In this document: positions 22,391 to 32,607 of the stretch, piece after piece
Numbering within the stretch: position 1 is the stretch's first letter
Layout: every line of letters starts with the position of its first letter
NCBI RefSeq assembly: GCF_000004195.4
Contig: NC_030680.2
Coordinates: 146,586,545-146,650,544 of the forward strand
Source of the DNA: Xenopus tropicalis
Lineage: Eukaryota > Chordata > Amphibia > Anura > Pipidae
Direction: 5' to 3'
DNA length: 64,000 nt
Program-made: the position numbers and the translations under genes
The notes under the pieces: model-generated
Databases searched by the model: none
Seen by the model: only the letters and a program-made list of their open reading frames with translations
Told to the model about the DNA's origin: nothing

Positions 22391-23744
22391 ACTGGGTTAG
22401 GGTATAGGTAGAGGGCAGGATACCTACATGCCTCCCCCAGCTGCCCCTCATGTTTTAGCAATTCCTAGACATGCAGATAATGTTGCAAAATACAAAAACG
22501 TTGCAGACTGTGCCATTCTTTTTGCACTTTGCCCCATGCCTTGCATGTTCCTCTTTAGCAAGATAACAATAATCTAGAATTTTTAGACTTTATCACTTAA
22601 TATCATTGGAAAAGCAACGCGAGCTAATATGTCGAACTGTCAGATCTGCATCATTGGTTGGCTGCAACAGATGTGATAAAATCATGGCAATTGCACAAAG
22701 GGGACCTTTCATCATATCCCTGTCTGTCTGACTGCGGCCAGAAATAAAGCTCTCATCTCTTTTGCTACGTTTTATATGCTTATCAGCTGAGGGGGTTTTT
22801 TGGCAGAGATCATCCAAGACATTTGTGGATGAGGATCACCGCGGATAAATATGCCTCTGATACAATAAGAAGTTCTTGCAGCCGCTCCACAAAATAAATT
22901 GAAATGGGCGAATTGGCTGAAAAAAAATGAGAAAGTGGAAGGGATCATGAGATCAAAGCTACACACAAGCTGTGCTCAATGCCGGGCCGCAGCTGTCAGG
23001 GCCCCGGTCTGCTTGGCTTGTTTAAAGCAAATGGAAGATTAGGGATAAAGACATAAACATTCGTCCATACAACTCTGTAGAACAAAATAATCTGGGAGCT
23101 TTTAAACTCCGGAGAACTGAGGTTGGGTTCTAAAAGCGCATTTACCTGAGCAAAAAAAAAATCAGTTCGGCATAACGCGACCAAGAACGGATTTATCCAA
23201 AGGCGTCATAATGCAACTTGGTCTTTCCATTCTCTCAGTAATGATCAGTGTTTTTCATAAAGATAATGTCAAGGTAAAGCCACAATATGTCTAAATAATG
23301 AAGGATTAGTTTGATGGTAATGTGCTTAATTATGGCTTTATTCTGCATGTTATTGCTCTGCCTATCCCCCTAAGATAATCCGGGAGAAGGCAATCTTTTT
23401 TTTAATAGGTGGGTCTTGTCCCGATATTGCCTGCATTCAACCTGTTTAATTGAGAACATAAACATCCGAGAGATTTGTATCTTGTAAATAAAAGGTTATA
23501 AAGCAGCGAGCGGTATGTGCTTTCATTTGTTATACGTTTTTTTCCAACAGATATCATTTCGTTTATGGCCTGTCTCAATCTTCGCTGACCTAATTTTCTC
23601 TTTCACACTTCAGGCTGGTGTTTGTCTCATTGCCGCGCTGTGTTTAATGTAGGAGAATAAATCATTGCACTCGGCTGGTTCACAAACATTGATTCACTTG
23701 GGATCATTTGCTAATATTGGGTTAATCTGCATAGCAACCTGTTA
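22391..23744. other. Unique noncoding interval, candidate conserved element
   Basis: About 1.3 kb with no repeat, array or gene. The part at about 22800-23720 has balanced composition with many short AT-core regulatory-looking words (TTTAATTGAG, TTAATTATGG, AACAAT). Frames at 22593-23184 (minus) lack motifs. Confidence 0.35.
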
Positions 23745-23752
23745 GAGACTTG

Positions 23753-24001
23753 CAGTGTCGGACTGGGACCCCAGGGGGCCACCAGAAAACCTTAGGCCCT
23801 AGGCCCACTCTCCAAACTATTTTACCTCCTTTCCTCGCCCAACCTCTAGCATCTATTCTTCCATCTATTTCTCCTCTTTCTTCCCATTCAGAAATAGGGA
23901 ATGGCCATGAAACAGGCCAAATGGTCAGGAGCAGGAGGGCCCACTGACACCTGGGCCCCCCGGGAGTTTTCCTGGGATCCTGGTGGGCCAGTCTGACACT
24001 G
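23753..24001 (+). mobile_element. Family C hAT MITE
   Basis: The termini are CAGTGTCGGACTGGGACC and GGGCCAGTCTGACACTG. The flanks GAGACTTG (23745-23752) and GAGATTTG (24002-24009) match at 7 of 8. Confidence 0.9.
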
Positions 24002-24091
24002 GAGATTTGCCTTTTTACTAAACCAGCAATAGACAAGTAAAAGCCAGTACTATAGGCTATTGATCTAGTGATATTTTGCCCAGTGTTAGTA

Positions 24092-24755
24092 CAGGTATAG
24101 GACCCATTATCCAGAATGCTCGGGACCAAGGATATTCCGGATAAGGGGTCTTTCTGTAATTTGGATCTCCATACCTTAAGTCTGCTAAATAATCAATAAA
24201 ACATTAATTAAACCCAACAGGATTGTTTTGCATCCAATAAGGATTGATTATATCTTAGTTGGGATCAAGTACAGGTACTGTTTTATTATTACAGAGAAAA
24301 GGGAATCATTTAACCATTAAATAAACCCAATAGGGCTGTTCTGCCCCAATAAGGGGTAATTATATCTTAGTTGGGATCAAGTACAGGTACTGTTTTATTA
24401 TTACAGAGAAAAGGGAATCATTTAACCATGAAATAAACCCAATAGGGCTGTTCTGCCCCCAATAAGGGGTAATTATATCTTAGTTGGGATCAAGTACAGG
24501 TACTGTTTTATTATTACAGAGAAAAGGGAATCATTTAACCATTAAATAAACCCAATAGGGCTGTTCTGCCCCCAATAAGGGGTAATTATATCTTAGTTGG
24601 GATCAAGTACAGGTACTGTTTTATTATTACAGAGAAAAAGGTAATCAATTTTGAAAATCTGAATTATTTGATTAAAATGGAGTCTATGGGAGATGGCCTT
24701 TCCGTAATTCTGAGCTTTCTGGATATCCAGTTTCGGATAAAGGATCCCATACCTG
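24092..24755 (+). mobile_element. Family A MITE, both termini present, with a 112-bp array
   Basis: The left end is CAGGTATAGGACCCATTATC and the right end GGATCCCATACCTG, flanked by TA on each side. Between them lie the body, about 3.7 units of the 112-bp repeat and the distal body (GGAGTCTATGGGAGATGGCC). This copy shows where the array sits inside the element. Confidence 0.88.
24231..24645 (+). repeat. 112-bp minisatellite, about 3.7 units
   Basis: Units start with ATTATATCTTAGTTGGGATC. The first unit follows the diverged AATAAGGATTGATTATATC of the ancestral body. The same two variant positions as at 434-1632 are present. Confidence 0.95.
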
Positions 24756-24781
24756 TATATGAACTAGAATGTGCTTTCTTA

Positions 24782-25160
24782 GGGGGGCATTTACTACTGC
24801 TAATTTTTTTTGTTCACGATTCATGTCTTTTTGCACCAAAATACGAAAACCCCACAATTTTTTGCGATTTATTATGCAACAAAACTGCAACAAAAAAAAC
24901 CATCTAAAAGCTGTCAAAATCATATATAAGTCAATGCCAGGTGTCCTTTTTACAACTGGGAGATCTTTCTTTGGTTCTTTGGCCACTTGTGTGACAATAT
25001 GGTTTTCATATTTTCCCTTGTCTTTTTTCGTTCATGCTTTTTCCATTCAGATATAAAAAAGAAAAAAATGCCTAGACATTCATGGTCTTTGTGGAAATGA
25101 GTTTAGCCGTTGTTTCAAAAAACTCAAAAATCCTATTGTTTATAAATAATGCCCCTCCCC
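24782..25160 (+). mobile_element. Harbinger-like MITE
   Basis: The ends are GGGGGGCATTTACTACTG and AATAATGCCCCTCCCC. TTA flanks both sides (24779-24781, 25161-25163), the typical 3-bp target of PIF/Harbinger elements. Confidence 0.75.
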
Positions 25161-25163
25161 TTA

Positions 25164-26143
25164 CGCTGGCTACAAATGAGCTGGTGTGTGGGATTTCTAA
25201 TCCGTCTTCATAGGGGCCGATCTGATGAAAAACACCTCATACTCATATGTTGTTCTTCTTGAGGGTATTTGTATTAAAATGCTTTGGGTGGTACCAAAGC
25301 AACAGATGACCAGAATGAAAGGAAAGCACTAGAGGAAACATGGAAGATGAGGGACAACGATGACATTCTGTGACGTGAATGTCTCAACGCCGGCGTGCGT
25401 TCTGACACAAGTGCACATTTTGGCGCCATTTTCTGCCTCAAATAGTGGCCAAGTATACTCAGTCTTTACTTGGTTAACGAGTTTATCCTTGTGCTTGGCT
25501 TTGTCTGTAATTCCAATTCCTGTTATGACTTTTAACCTGACCTCCATTTGTGAAGCTTCTCTGCATGCCCCGACCTGGACCTCTTTGACGACTCTTCTGC
25601 TTGACCCTTTGGTACCTCGATTTGGCTCTCCGGCCTCTCTCCTCTCTGTGCTTCCTGCCCTAAACCTCAGGCAACCCCAGCTACGTTTGTGAGCTTGCTT
25701 TCATCTACTTGTTCTCTACGGCTTGACAGCTGATTGAAATAGGTTGTAGTAAAGCCTGGAGGTCTGGAGTAAGCTCAGGGAAGCCCACGGCAAAGAGAAG
25801 TCTGCAGTAATAAACTGACTCGGGTGCTAGGATGGTCATGCCAAAGGAAGTAATGTCTACAGCCCCCAGGATGCATCTGTATGTAAATGCTAATTGAAAC
25901 CACTTTTATTATACAAATGGTGTTTAACATACAATATCATATTTCTTCCTACACAATATTCAGTTATATAATCTGTTCTTACCCATTTCGTACGTCCGTC
26001 ATTGTTCGAAGATAATTTATGTATTTCACAGAATAGAACCAGGAGAATTGTCCCCTCTAGATTGCTTATTCCAGATCTGTACAATATATCCTGAGGCAGT
26101 AAGGTTATATTCAATGTTATTATATTAAATGTGTTACTTCTGG
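25164..26143. other. Noncoding interval, possible LTR remnant
   Basis: The stretch 25370-25710 is pyrimidine-rich with CCTGACCTCC and TGCCCCGACCTGG words, a look shared by frog gypsy LTRs. No termini or partner copy were found. The 110-residue frame at 25360-25692 is not supported as a gene. Confidence 0.3.
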
Positions 26144-26241
26144 GGGAGGGGCAGATTTATTCATTTTTAAATTTAGGTTTTTCTCCGGCATATTTACGAA
26201 AAAAACTGTAGTCAGAAAAGTGTACTTTGTTAAGTCGTAGG

Positions 26242-27071
26242 TAGCGATGAGCGAATTTTTTTTTGCCCGGCATGGATTCGCAGTGAAATTCCGCATTTCA
26301 GCATTGACAAATTGTTTTGCAAAACTTCTCCAAAATGTTTCTGAGAAAAATTCACAGTCATGTGACACAAAGGCACAACCACATCAAACAAGGCGCGATT
26401 TCATAAAAAGCTGAGGTTGCACAAAAAAAGGTATGGTTGTGTAAAAAAAAGTCAAAAGTGATGAGCGAATCTGTCTCGTTTCGCTTTGCCATAAAGTTTG
26501 AGAAATTGCCAGAAAATTTGCAAAACACATTTGTTGTGCGATTTTTTTTGTCACCCACGTATTATTTGTCGCCCGAGTCTATTTTTTGTCGCACGAGTCT
26601 ACTTTTTGTCGCCCGAGTCCATTTTTTGTCGCCCGAGTCTATTTTTTGTCGCACAAGTCTACTTTTTGTTGGCCAAGTCTATTTTTTGTCGCCCGAGTCT
26701 ATTTTTTGTCGCCTGAGTCTATTTTTTGTCGCCCAAGTCCACTTTTTGTCGCCCGCGTTTTTTATTACTCAACCATGCCCAATTTGGACGCGACCAAACC
26801 TTTTCTACTCGACCGTGCCCCTTTTTTGACACGAACATGTCCAGTTTGACACGTGACCAAAAAAATTTCGCAGAACAAATTTTTCCGCAGCGAATTTTCA
26901 CAGATGTTTCGTGAAACAATTCACCAATGGCGATATGTGGAAATTTGCTGCGAATCCATGCATGCCAAAAAAATACGCTCATTGCTAAAAGTCACCACAA
27001 AAATGCTTTTTTGTTTTCACAGTTTTGCTAATTTTGGGCAAAGCAAAATGGGACAGATTCGCTCGTCACTA
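26242..27071 (+). mobile_element. Family B hAT MITE (outer copy)
   Basis: The ends are TAGCGATGAGCGAAT and ATTCGCTCGTCACTA. The flanks GTCGTAGG (26234-26241) and ATCATAGG (27072-27079) match at 6 of 8. It is interrupted by a second copy of the same family at 26456-26987. Confidence 0.83.
26456..26987 (+). mobile_element. Family B hAT MITE (inner, younger copy)
   Basis: The ends are AAGTGATGAGCGAATCTG and ACGCTCATTGCTA. The flanks AAAGTCAA (26448-26455) and AAAGTCAC (26988-26995) match at 7 of 8. The interior has about ten copies of a 20-bp word ATTTTTTGTCGCCCGAGTCT, giving spurious frames rich in FFVA and FCRPS. Confidence 0.87.
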
Positions 27072-27322
27072 ATCATAGGAAAAACCCAATGGTTCAAGAA
27101 GAAGAAGAGAAAACAAATAAAAAAAATTTAAATCCAATTCCAGTTCAATCCAACTGACTTCTATAGAGGCTTGCCAAGTTTTAAAAGCAAGATTGTTTTA
27201 TTCCAATATTTGAGTTTTTTTTCACTCAATAAATGAAAAAAAAAGTTGGCAAAAATGACAATTAAAGAAAAATCTAGAGTTTTTGCTGCTAATAAAACAT
27301 GAATTGTAATAAATTTGCCTCC

Positions 27323-28227
27323 AGAGTTTAAATATCTAACATAGAGAAACGGGGCTTGGAGAGAGTCTCAAACTAATGTTTCTAAAACTTTCTTTTTTTT
27401 TTTAGGGAATTCCTTTGCGTCGACACAAAATGCTTACGTTGAGAGATCCTGTCCATTTTTACTTCTAAATGAAATCACTTTTTGACAGCTGACCACCTAG
27501 TCTGACTGCTCCAGACCAATTTGTTCTATGAGACAGTAGGACATGGGAATTGGTTCTTATCTCAGACTTTCTGGATTTTTTTTTTCCCGTACAAATAGGC
27601 TTTAACAAGCGTCAGAATTTCGAAAATGCAATTTTTTTCTTTTTTTTTTGTTCTATTGACATTCCTATTCCGTATTGAAGCTGGGAGGTGTTGAAAGCAA
27701 GGTTTTAGCTTGATTAATGCAGCCTTTGAGAGTCTAAACTTCATCTTGGCAGACTGTCCCTAAAGATATTTCATGTCTTTTTCTCAGCTCCAGAGGAGTA
27801 AACAGGTAAACCTGCCAGGAAACGGTTTGACTGAACATGGAAGTATTTTGCTGACATAAAAAAAAGAACATCATTATAGCATCTCGTTGTTAATAAAAAG
27901 ATGAACATTTTCTCATAGATTTTTGTATATTTATCAAGAGCCCAGCATTAATATAATAAGAATGTCACCTTGCGAGATCCTTCATCAGGCGAACTGAGAA
28001 ACAATCTACTTAATAAACTGTTATCAAAATGTTATTTCCAACAGATAAGACGGAGCCGGGTTCTCACTTAGATGTATCACCATTTGTCATTAATGTTTGC
28101 CTTCATTTATATCTGCAATAATTTAGAGAATAGAACTTCCAGGAATTACAAAATAAAATTGCTTGACTTTTTTTCAGGGGACGCTTGATGGAGACCATCA
28201 CTTAGGATGGGTAAGTTCCGGGATCAG
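27323..28227. other. Noncoding interval, nothing recognised
   Basis: AT-rich with long T and A runs. No gene or terminal repeat. Confidence 0.5.
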
Positions 28228-28284
28228 CTGACTGTAGCTTGAAAGGGTGGAGCTATAACTCCCGCCCTTCTTAGCTACAGTCAG
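28228..28284. repeat. 57-nt hairpin
   Basis: CTGACTGTAGCT pairs perfectly with AGCTACAGTCAG. A further AAGGG/CCCTT and GGAG/CTCC extend the stem to about 21 pairs around a CTATAA loop. It could be a pre-miRNA-like structure or the core of a small foldback element. Confidence 0.7.
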
Positions 28285-28429
28285 GTGATCACAGTGATGG
28301 GCAGTGAAAGGGCAGCCATTTGAGGGTTTTGACCTTGGGGGCAGGCAAGTTGCAGGTAAAGCTCGATCTCTTTGTATAATGTGTTGAAGCAGTAGAATTC
28401 TTGGTGAATCAGATGAAGGTGGGTGTGGA

Positions 28430-29401
28430 ACTGGCCAGACCGGGGGTGAGTGAGTGTAGGACAGGCCAGGCCGGGGGTGACTGAGTGTAGGACAGGCCAG
28501 ACCGGGGGTGAGTGAGTGTAGGACAGGCCAGACCGGGGGTGAGTGAGTGTAGGACTGGCCAGGCCGGGGGTGAGTGAGTGTAGGACCGGCCAGACTGGGG
28601 GTGAGTGAGTGTAGGACAGGCCAGACTGGGGGTGAGTGAGTGTAGGACAGGCCAGACTGGGGGTGAGTGAGTGTAGGACAGGCCAGACCGGGGGTGAGTG
28701 AGTGTAGGACTGGCCAGGCCGGGGGTGAGTGAGTGTAGGACCGGCCAGACCGGGGGTGAGTGAGTGTAGGACAGGCCAGGCCGGGGGTGAGTGAGTGTAG
28801 GACCGGCCAGACCGGGGGTGAGTGAGTGTAGGACAGGCCAGACTGGGGGTGAGTGAGTGTAGGACCGGCCAGACCGGGGGTGAGTGAGTGTAGGACAGGC
28901 CAGACCGGGGGTGAGTGAGTGTAGGACAGGCCAGACCGGGGGTGAGTGAGTGTAGGACAGGCCAGACCGGGGGTGAGTGAGTGTAGGACTGGCCAGGCCG
29001 GGGGTGAGTGAGTGTAGGACAGGCCAGACTGGGGGTGAGTGAGTGTAGGACTGGCCAGACCGGGGGTGAGTGAGTGTAGGACTGGCCAGGCCGGGGGTGA
29101 GTGAGTGTAGGACAGGCCAGACTGGGGGTGAGTGTAGGACAGGCCAGACCGGGGGTGAGTGTAGGACAAGCCAGACCGGGGGTGAGTGAGTGTAGGACTG
29201 GCCAGGCCGGGGGTGAGTGAGTGTAGGACAGGCCAGACTGGGGGTGAGTGAGTGTAGGACAGGCCAGACTGGGGGTGAGTGAGTGTAGGACTGGCCAGGC
29301 CAGGGGTGAGTGAGTGTAGGACAGGCCAGACTGGGGGTGAGTGAGTGTAGGACAGGCCAGACTGGGGGTGAGTGAGTGTAGGACAGGCCAGGCCGGGGGT
29401 G
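28430..29401 (-). repeat. 31-bp minisatellite, about 31 units
   Basis: The unit is GGCCAGACCGGGGGTGAGTG plus AGTGTAGGACA. Variation is limited to GGCC/GACC/GACT and GACA/GACT/GACC positions, plus two short units near 29130-29165. Three times 31 gives a 93-bp translation period, so long minus-strand frames (323 and 338 residues, TLTHPRSGLSYTHSPP-like) run through it. They have no start context or non-repeat domain and are not called as genes. Confidence 0.96.
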
Positions 29402-29825
29402 ACCTGTACTTGTACTTGATCCCAACTAAGATATAATTACCCCTTATTGGGGGCAGAACAGCCCTATTGGGTTTATTTAATGGTTAAATGATTCCCTTTT
29501 CTCTGTAATAATAAAACAGTACCTGTACTTGATCCCAACTAAGATATAATTACCCCTTATTGGGGGCAGAACAGCCCTATTGGGTTTATTTCATGGTTAA
29601 ATGATTCCCTTTTCTCTGTAATAATAAAACAGTACCTGTACTTGATCCCAACTAAGATATAATTACCCCTTATTGGGGCAGAACAGCCCTATTGGGTTTA
29701 TTTAATGGTTAAATGATTCCCTTTTCTCTGTAATAATAAAACAGTACCTGTACTTGATCCCAACTAAGATATAATTACCCCTTATTGGGGGCAAAACAAG
29801 TCTATTGGGTTTATTTAATATTTAA
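29402..29825 (-). repeat. 112-bp minisatellite, reversed, about 3.8 units
   Basis: Units contain GTACTTGATCCCAACTAAG and the CCCCTTATTGGGG hairpin. It joins the 31-bp array through GTGACCTGTACTTG. Confidence 0.95.
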
Positions 29826-29932
29826 ATAATTTTAGCCAACTTAAGTTATAGAGATTCAAATTACGCAAAGATCCCTTATCTGGAAAATTGCTGGTCTCAA
29901 GCATTCTGGATAACAGGTCCCATACACGTATA
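29402..29932 (-). mobile_element. Family A MITE, reversed, truncated
   Basis: The 112-bp units are followed by ATCCCTTATCTGGAAAATTG and ATTCTGGATAACAGGTCCC ATACACG, a mutated terminus. The other end is missing at the junction with the 31-bp array at 29401. Confidence 0.8.
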
Positions 29933-31149
29933 TAGACTGCACCCCACTATCAAAGTATAAAGCAGTTGTTATAGGTGGATTATCCAACATTACAACTGGT
30001 TAACTTGTTCTTTACTGTTTATTTGTAACCAAGGGCCTATAATGCATGTTACTAAGCTATAGTTGGGAAATCTGTGTGTGTGTGGGGGGGGGGCGGGTTG
30101 CTTCCCACCCCAAGGGCTTTAATAATGTGTATTTTGTACCTCTGACTTTGTAAGTTACTTATATAAGGCAATGATGTTACTCACTAATTGGCTGTAGGAA
30201 TCCTTAGTTGACAATAAAGTCCCCTTCCAGCACCGAGTCAAGTTTTTTCTTTCATATTTAAAATGTTCTCCTGAAGATTTGCTCCAGGACCAAGCCAGTC
30301 GGCATAATAGATCCCCTCCCTGTAATATAATTTTATGACTAGGCTTTTAATACCAATTACTTGGTCTAATATCCCAAAGCACGTTTATATCTCAGGCTTT
30401 GTGTTCTCTTTCAAGTAACAGCCAAAGACGCCAAGGTTTCTCATGTACAAATTAGGTGAAGGCATCTCCTACAACAATTCCTTCCCCGGGCGGCTTTTCC
30501 TTTATACCGATCTCAGCGGGATTCATATTTGTTCCAAATAAAATATTTTTTTACCTCTCACATTACCTTTTTTATAAAGCATTTCTTGGTAGCGGCAGAC
30601 TCACAACGCAGTAGGTTTCCTTCTGAAAGACCCAACATCAAAGGCCGTCTACTTTACTTTGGAACTTCTAGAGTTCTAGGTGACAATAGACCTTTTTTAT
30701 CAAATGATTCCATGTAGAATATGCCCCCCCTCCCTCCCATAGCAGGATAAAACATATATTATTATAGTTATCTCTCCAAGAACTGCCATAGGGTATTTGT
30801 ACAATGTAATTTATAATTGGCTCCTTATATACAGCTGGAGGAAGTCAAATATGAAACATTATTCTGGACGGAGATCAAAGGCATGATTTGTGTCAGTAGC
30901 ATTAGCGATCATATTTTACTCTTGCTGGGTCAATACAGATATTAGGAATTACATTTAAAAGCGCTGACCCTGGCTGTTCGGGGCTGACATGTTCTAGTAA
31001 ACAACCACGGCCGTCTTAGCAAAACTTCAATCACTAAATTGCTAATGGCTTTGGGGACAGGCCGTGCATTTGCTTCTCGGTAAGTGAGCTGGAAATCAGG
31101 TTCTATTGTGTGTGTATATAGGACATGCGTATAGTGTTTCATTCAAAAC
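29933..31149. other. Noncoding interval, nothing recognised
   Basis: About 1.2 kb without a gene, array or terminal repeat. A G run lies at about 30084-30096. Confidence 0.5.
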
Positions 31150-31159
31150 AGAAGAAAGG

Positions 31160-31916
31160 TTCTATGTCTCCCCCTCCCTTTTAGAATGTAAGCTCTTGCG
31201 AGCAGGGCCCTCCCCCTTAGTGTCTCCAATCCGCATCCAATGCAACTACAAACCATTTTTGTGAATTGTTTATATGTACATGTTAACTGTTCTGTCTTTT
31301 GTCCCAATCTATTCTGTAAAGCGCTGCGTAAATTGATGGCGCTATTATAGGGATGTAGCAAACCTCAAAAAAAAAGTCAGCGAACCCGTTCGCGAACTTA
31401 CGCCAAAAAGCGCGAATATTTGAGAACTTTGCGAACCCCATAGACTTCAATGGGAAGGCGAACTTTAAAACCTAGAAAAGCCATTTCTGGCCAGAAAACT
31501 GATTTTAAAGTTGTTTAAAGGGTGCCACGACCTGGACAGTGACATGCAGGAGGGGGATCAAGGGCAAAAACTTCTCTGAAAAATACTTTGTTGACACAGC
31601 GTTGCCTAAAACCGCAAAGGCAGCTGGCAGACCTAGCGGAAATACGTGGCATTTTTTGCTATTTCGCACTATTAGCACCATGGAAACGGGATTTGCTTAC
31701 ACCAGTACTAGGCTGAAAAACGCCATGTGTGGCTTGTGCGGCATTTTTAGGCCGAGAAAAAACGCAGCAGAAAAAAAAACACGGCGAACCCAAATTGCGA
31801 ACATCGCAAAAAGTTTGCGAATTTCCGAACTTGCGAACACCCAATGTTTGCGCGAATTAGTTCACCGGCGAACAGTTCGCTACATCTCTAGCGCTATATA
31901 GATAATAATAATAATA
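31160..31916 (+). mobile_element. L2-like LINE 3' tail, interrupted
   Basis: AATGTAAGCTCTTGCGAGCA, CTGTAAAGCGCTGCGTAAAT and GATGGCGCTATA followed by ATAATAATAATAA form the 3' end style of L2-type LINEs and their SINEs. It is split at 31347 by a family E MITE and resumes at 31891 with GCGCTATATAG. Confidence 0.7.
31348..31890 (+). mobile_element. Family E hAT-like MITE
   Basis: The ends are TAGGGATGTAGCAAAC and GTTCGCTACATCTCTA. The flanks CGCTATTA and GCGCTATA share the GCGCTAT word expected of an 8-bp target duplication shifted by one base. A second copy in the opposite orientation is at 58769-59252 (shared GGTGCCACGACCTGGACAG). Confidence 0.8.
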
Positions 31917-31952
31917 AAGGTTCTTCCTAATATAAGTACAGTTATTCATTAA

Positions 31953-32057
31953 GGGGCAGATTTACTCATTTACTCAAATTCTTACATTTTTCATTTTTTT
32001 TCTTTTTTAAAAAATCGAATAAACTCAAACTTAAAACTTAAAAGTCTGAACTGGAAA
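31953..32057 (+). mobile_element. Harbinger-like MITE fragment
   Basis: It begins GGGGCAGATTTACTCATTT and runs into the start of family F after about 105 bases. Only one terminus is present. Confidence 0.45.
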
Positions 32058-32180
32058 GGGCAGATTCATCAAAGTACGAGCTCGAATCCCGAAATGGGTA
32101 AAATTCGGATTAGATACGATAATTTCTGATGATCGGAAATGTTACGAAAATGCTTACGGAAAAATCGTAATAGTCACAAT

Positions 32181-32489
32181 TAGTGATGAGCGAATCTGTC
32201 CCGTTTTGCTTCGCCGAAAAATTTGCGAATCTTCCAAAAGATTTGCGAAACGGCGAAAATGTTGCATGTCAAAAAAAATTGTCTCCTGCGAATATTCTTT
32301 AGTCGCCCGCGGCTATTCATTTGTCGCGTGGCTACTCATTTGTTGTCCGCTAATATTCTTTTGTCGCCTGCGGCTATTCTTTTGTCACACAGCTATTATT
32401 TTGACGCCCACGACTATTCTTTTGACGCGGGCGACAATTTTTGGATGTTCGGCGAATTTTTTCCTGGCGAAACATTTCGTCCATCACTA
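32181..32489 (+). mobile_element. Family B hAT MITE with a perfect target duplication
   Basis: The ends are TAGTGATGAGCGAATCTG and CGTCCATCACTA. The 8-bp duplication GTCACAAT is perfect (32173-32180, 32490-32497) and fits the hAT nTnnnnAn pattern. Homologous DNA at 17080-17100 shows the uninterrupted target. Confidence 0.95.
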
Positions 32490-32607
32490 GTCACAATAAT
32501 ATTGTATTGGTGATCCGAAAGTCACAAAATTTTCGTATCCAAGCAATAGTAAACAGCAGGAAAACCTTTCTGACTTTGAACCTTCAGTGCATGTTTTTGT
32601 AAGCCTC

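Larger units (their letters stand above)
26144..27322 (+). mobile_element. Harbinger-like MITE interrupted by nested hAT elements
   Basis: The left end is GGGGCAGATTTATTCA and the right end GTAATAAATTTGCCTCC, an inverted pair. It is split at 26241 by a family B element, which is itself split by another. Confidence 0.6.

Noticed and set aside
25360..25692. 110-residue leucine-rich frame
   Set aside because: It is a pyrimidine-rich stretch that may be an old LTR; no domain.
28198..29425. Minus-strand frames of 323 and 338 residues (LSYTHSPPVWPVL type)
   Set aside because: They are the 31-bp array read through; both frames are equally open.
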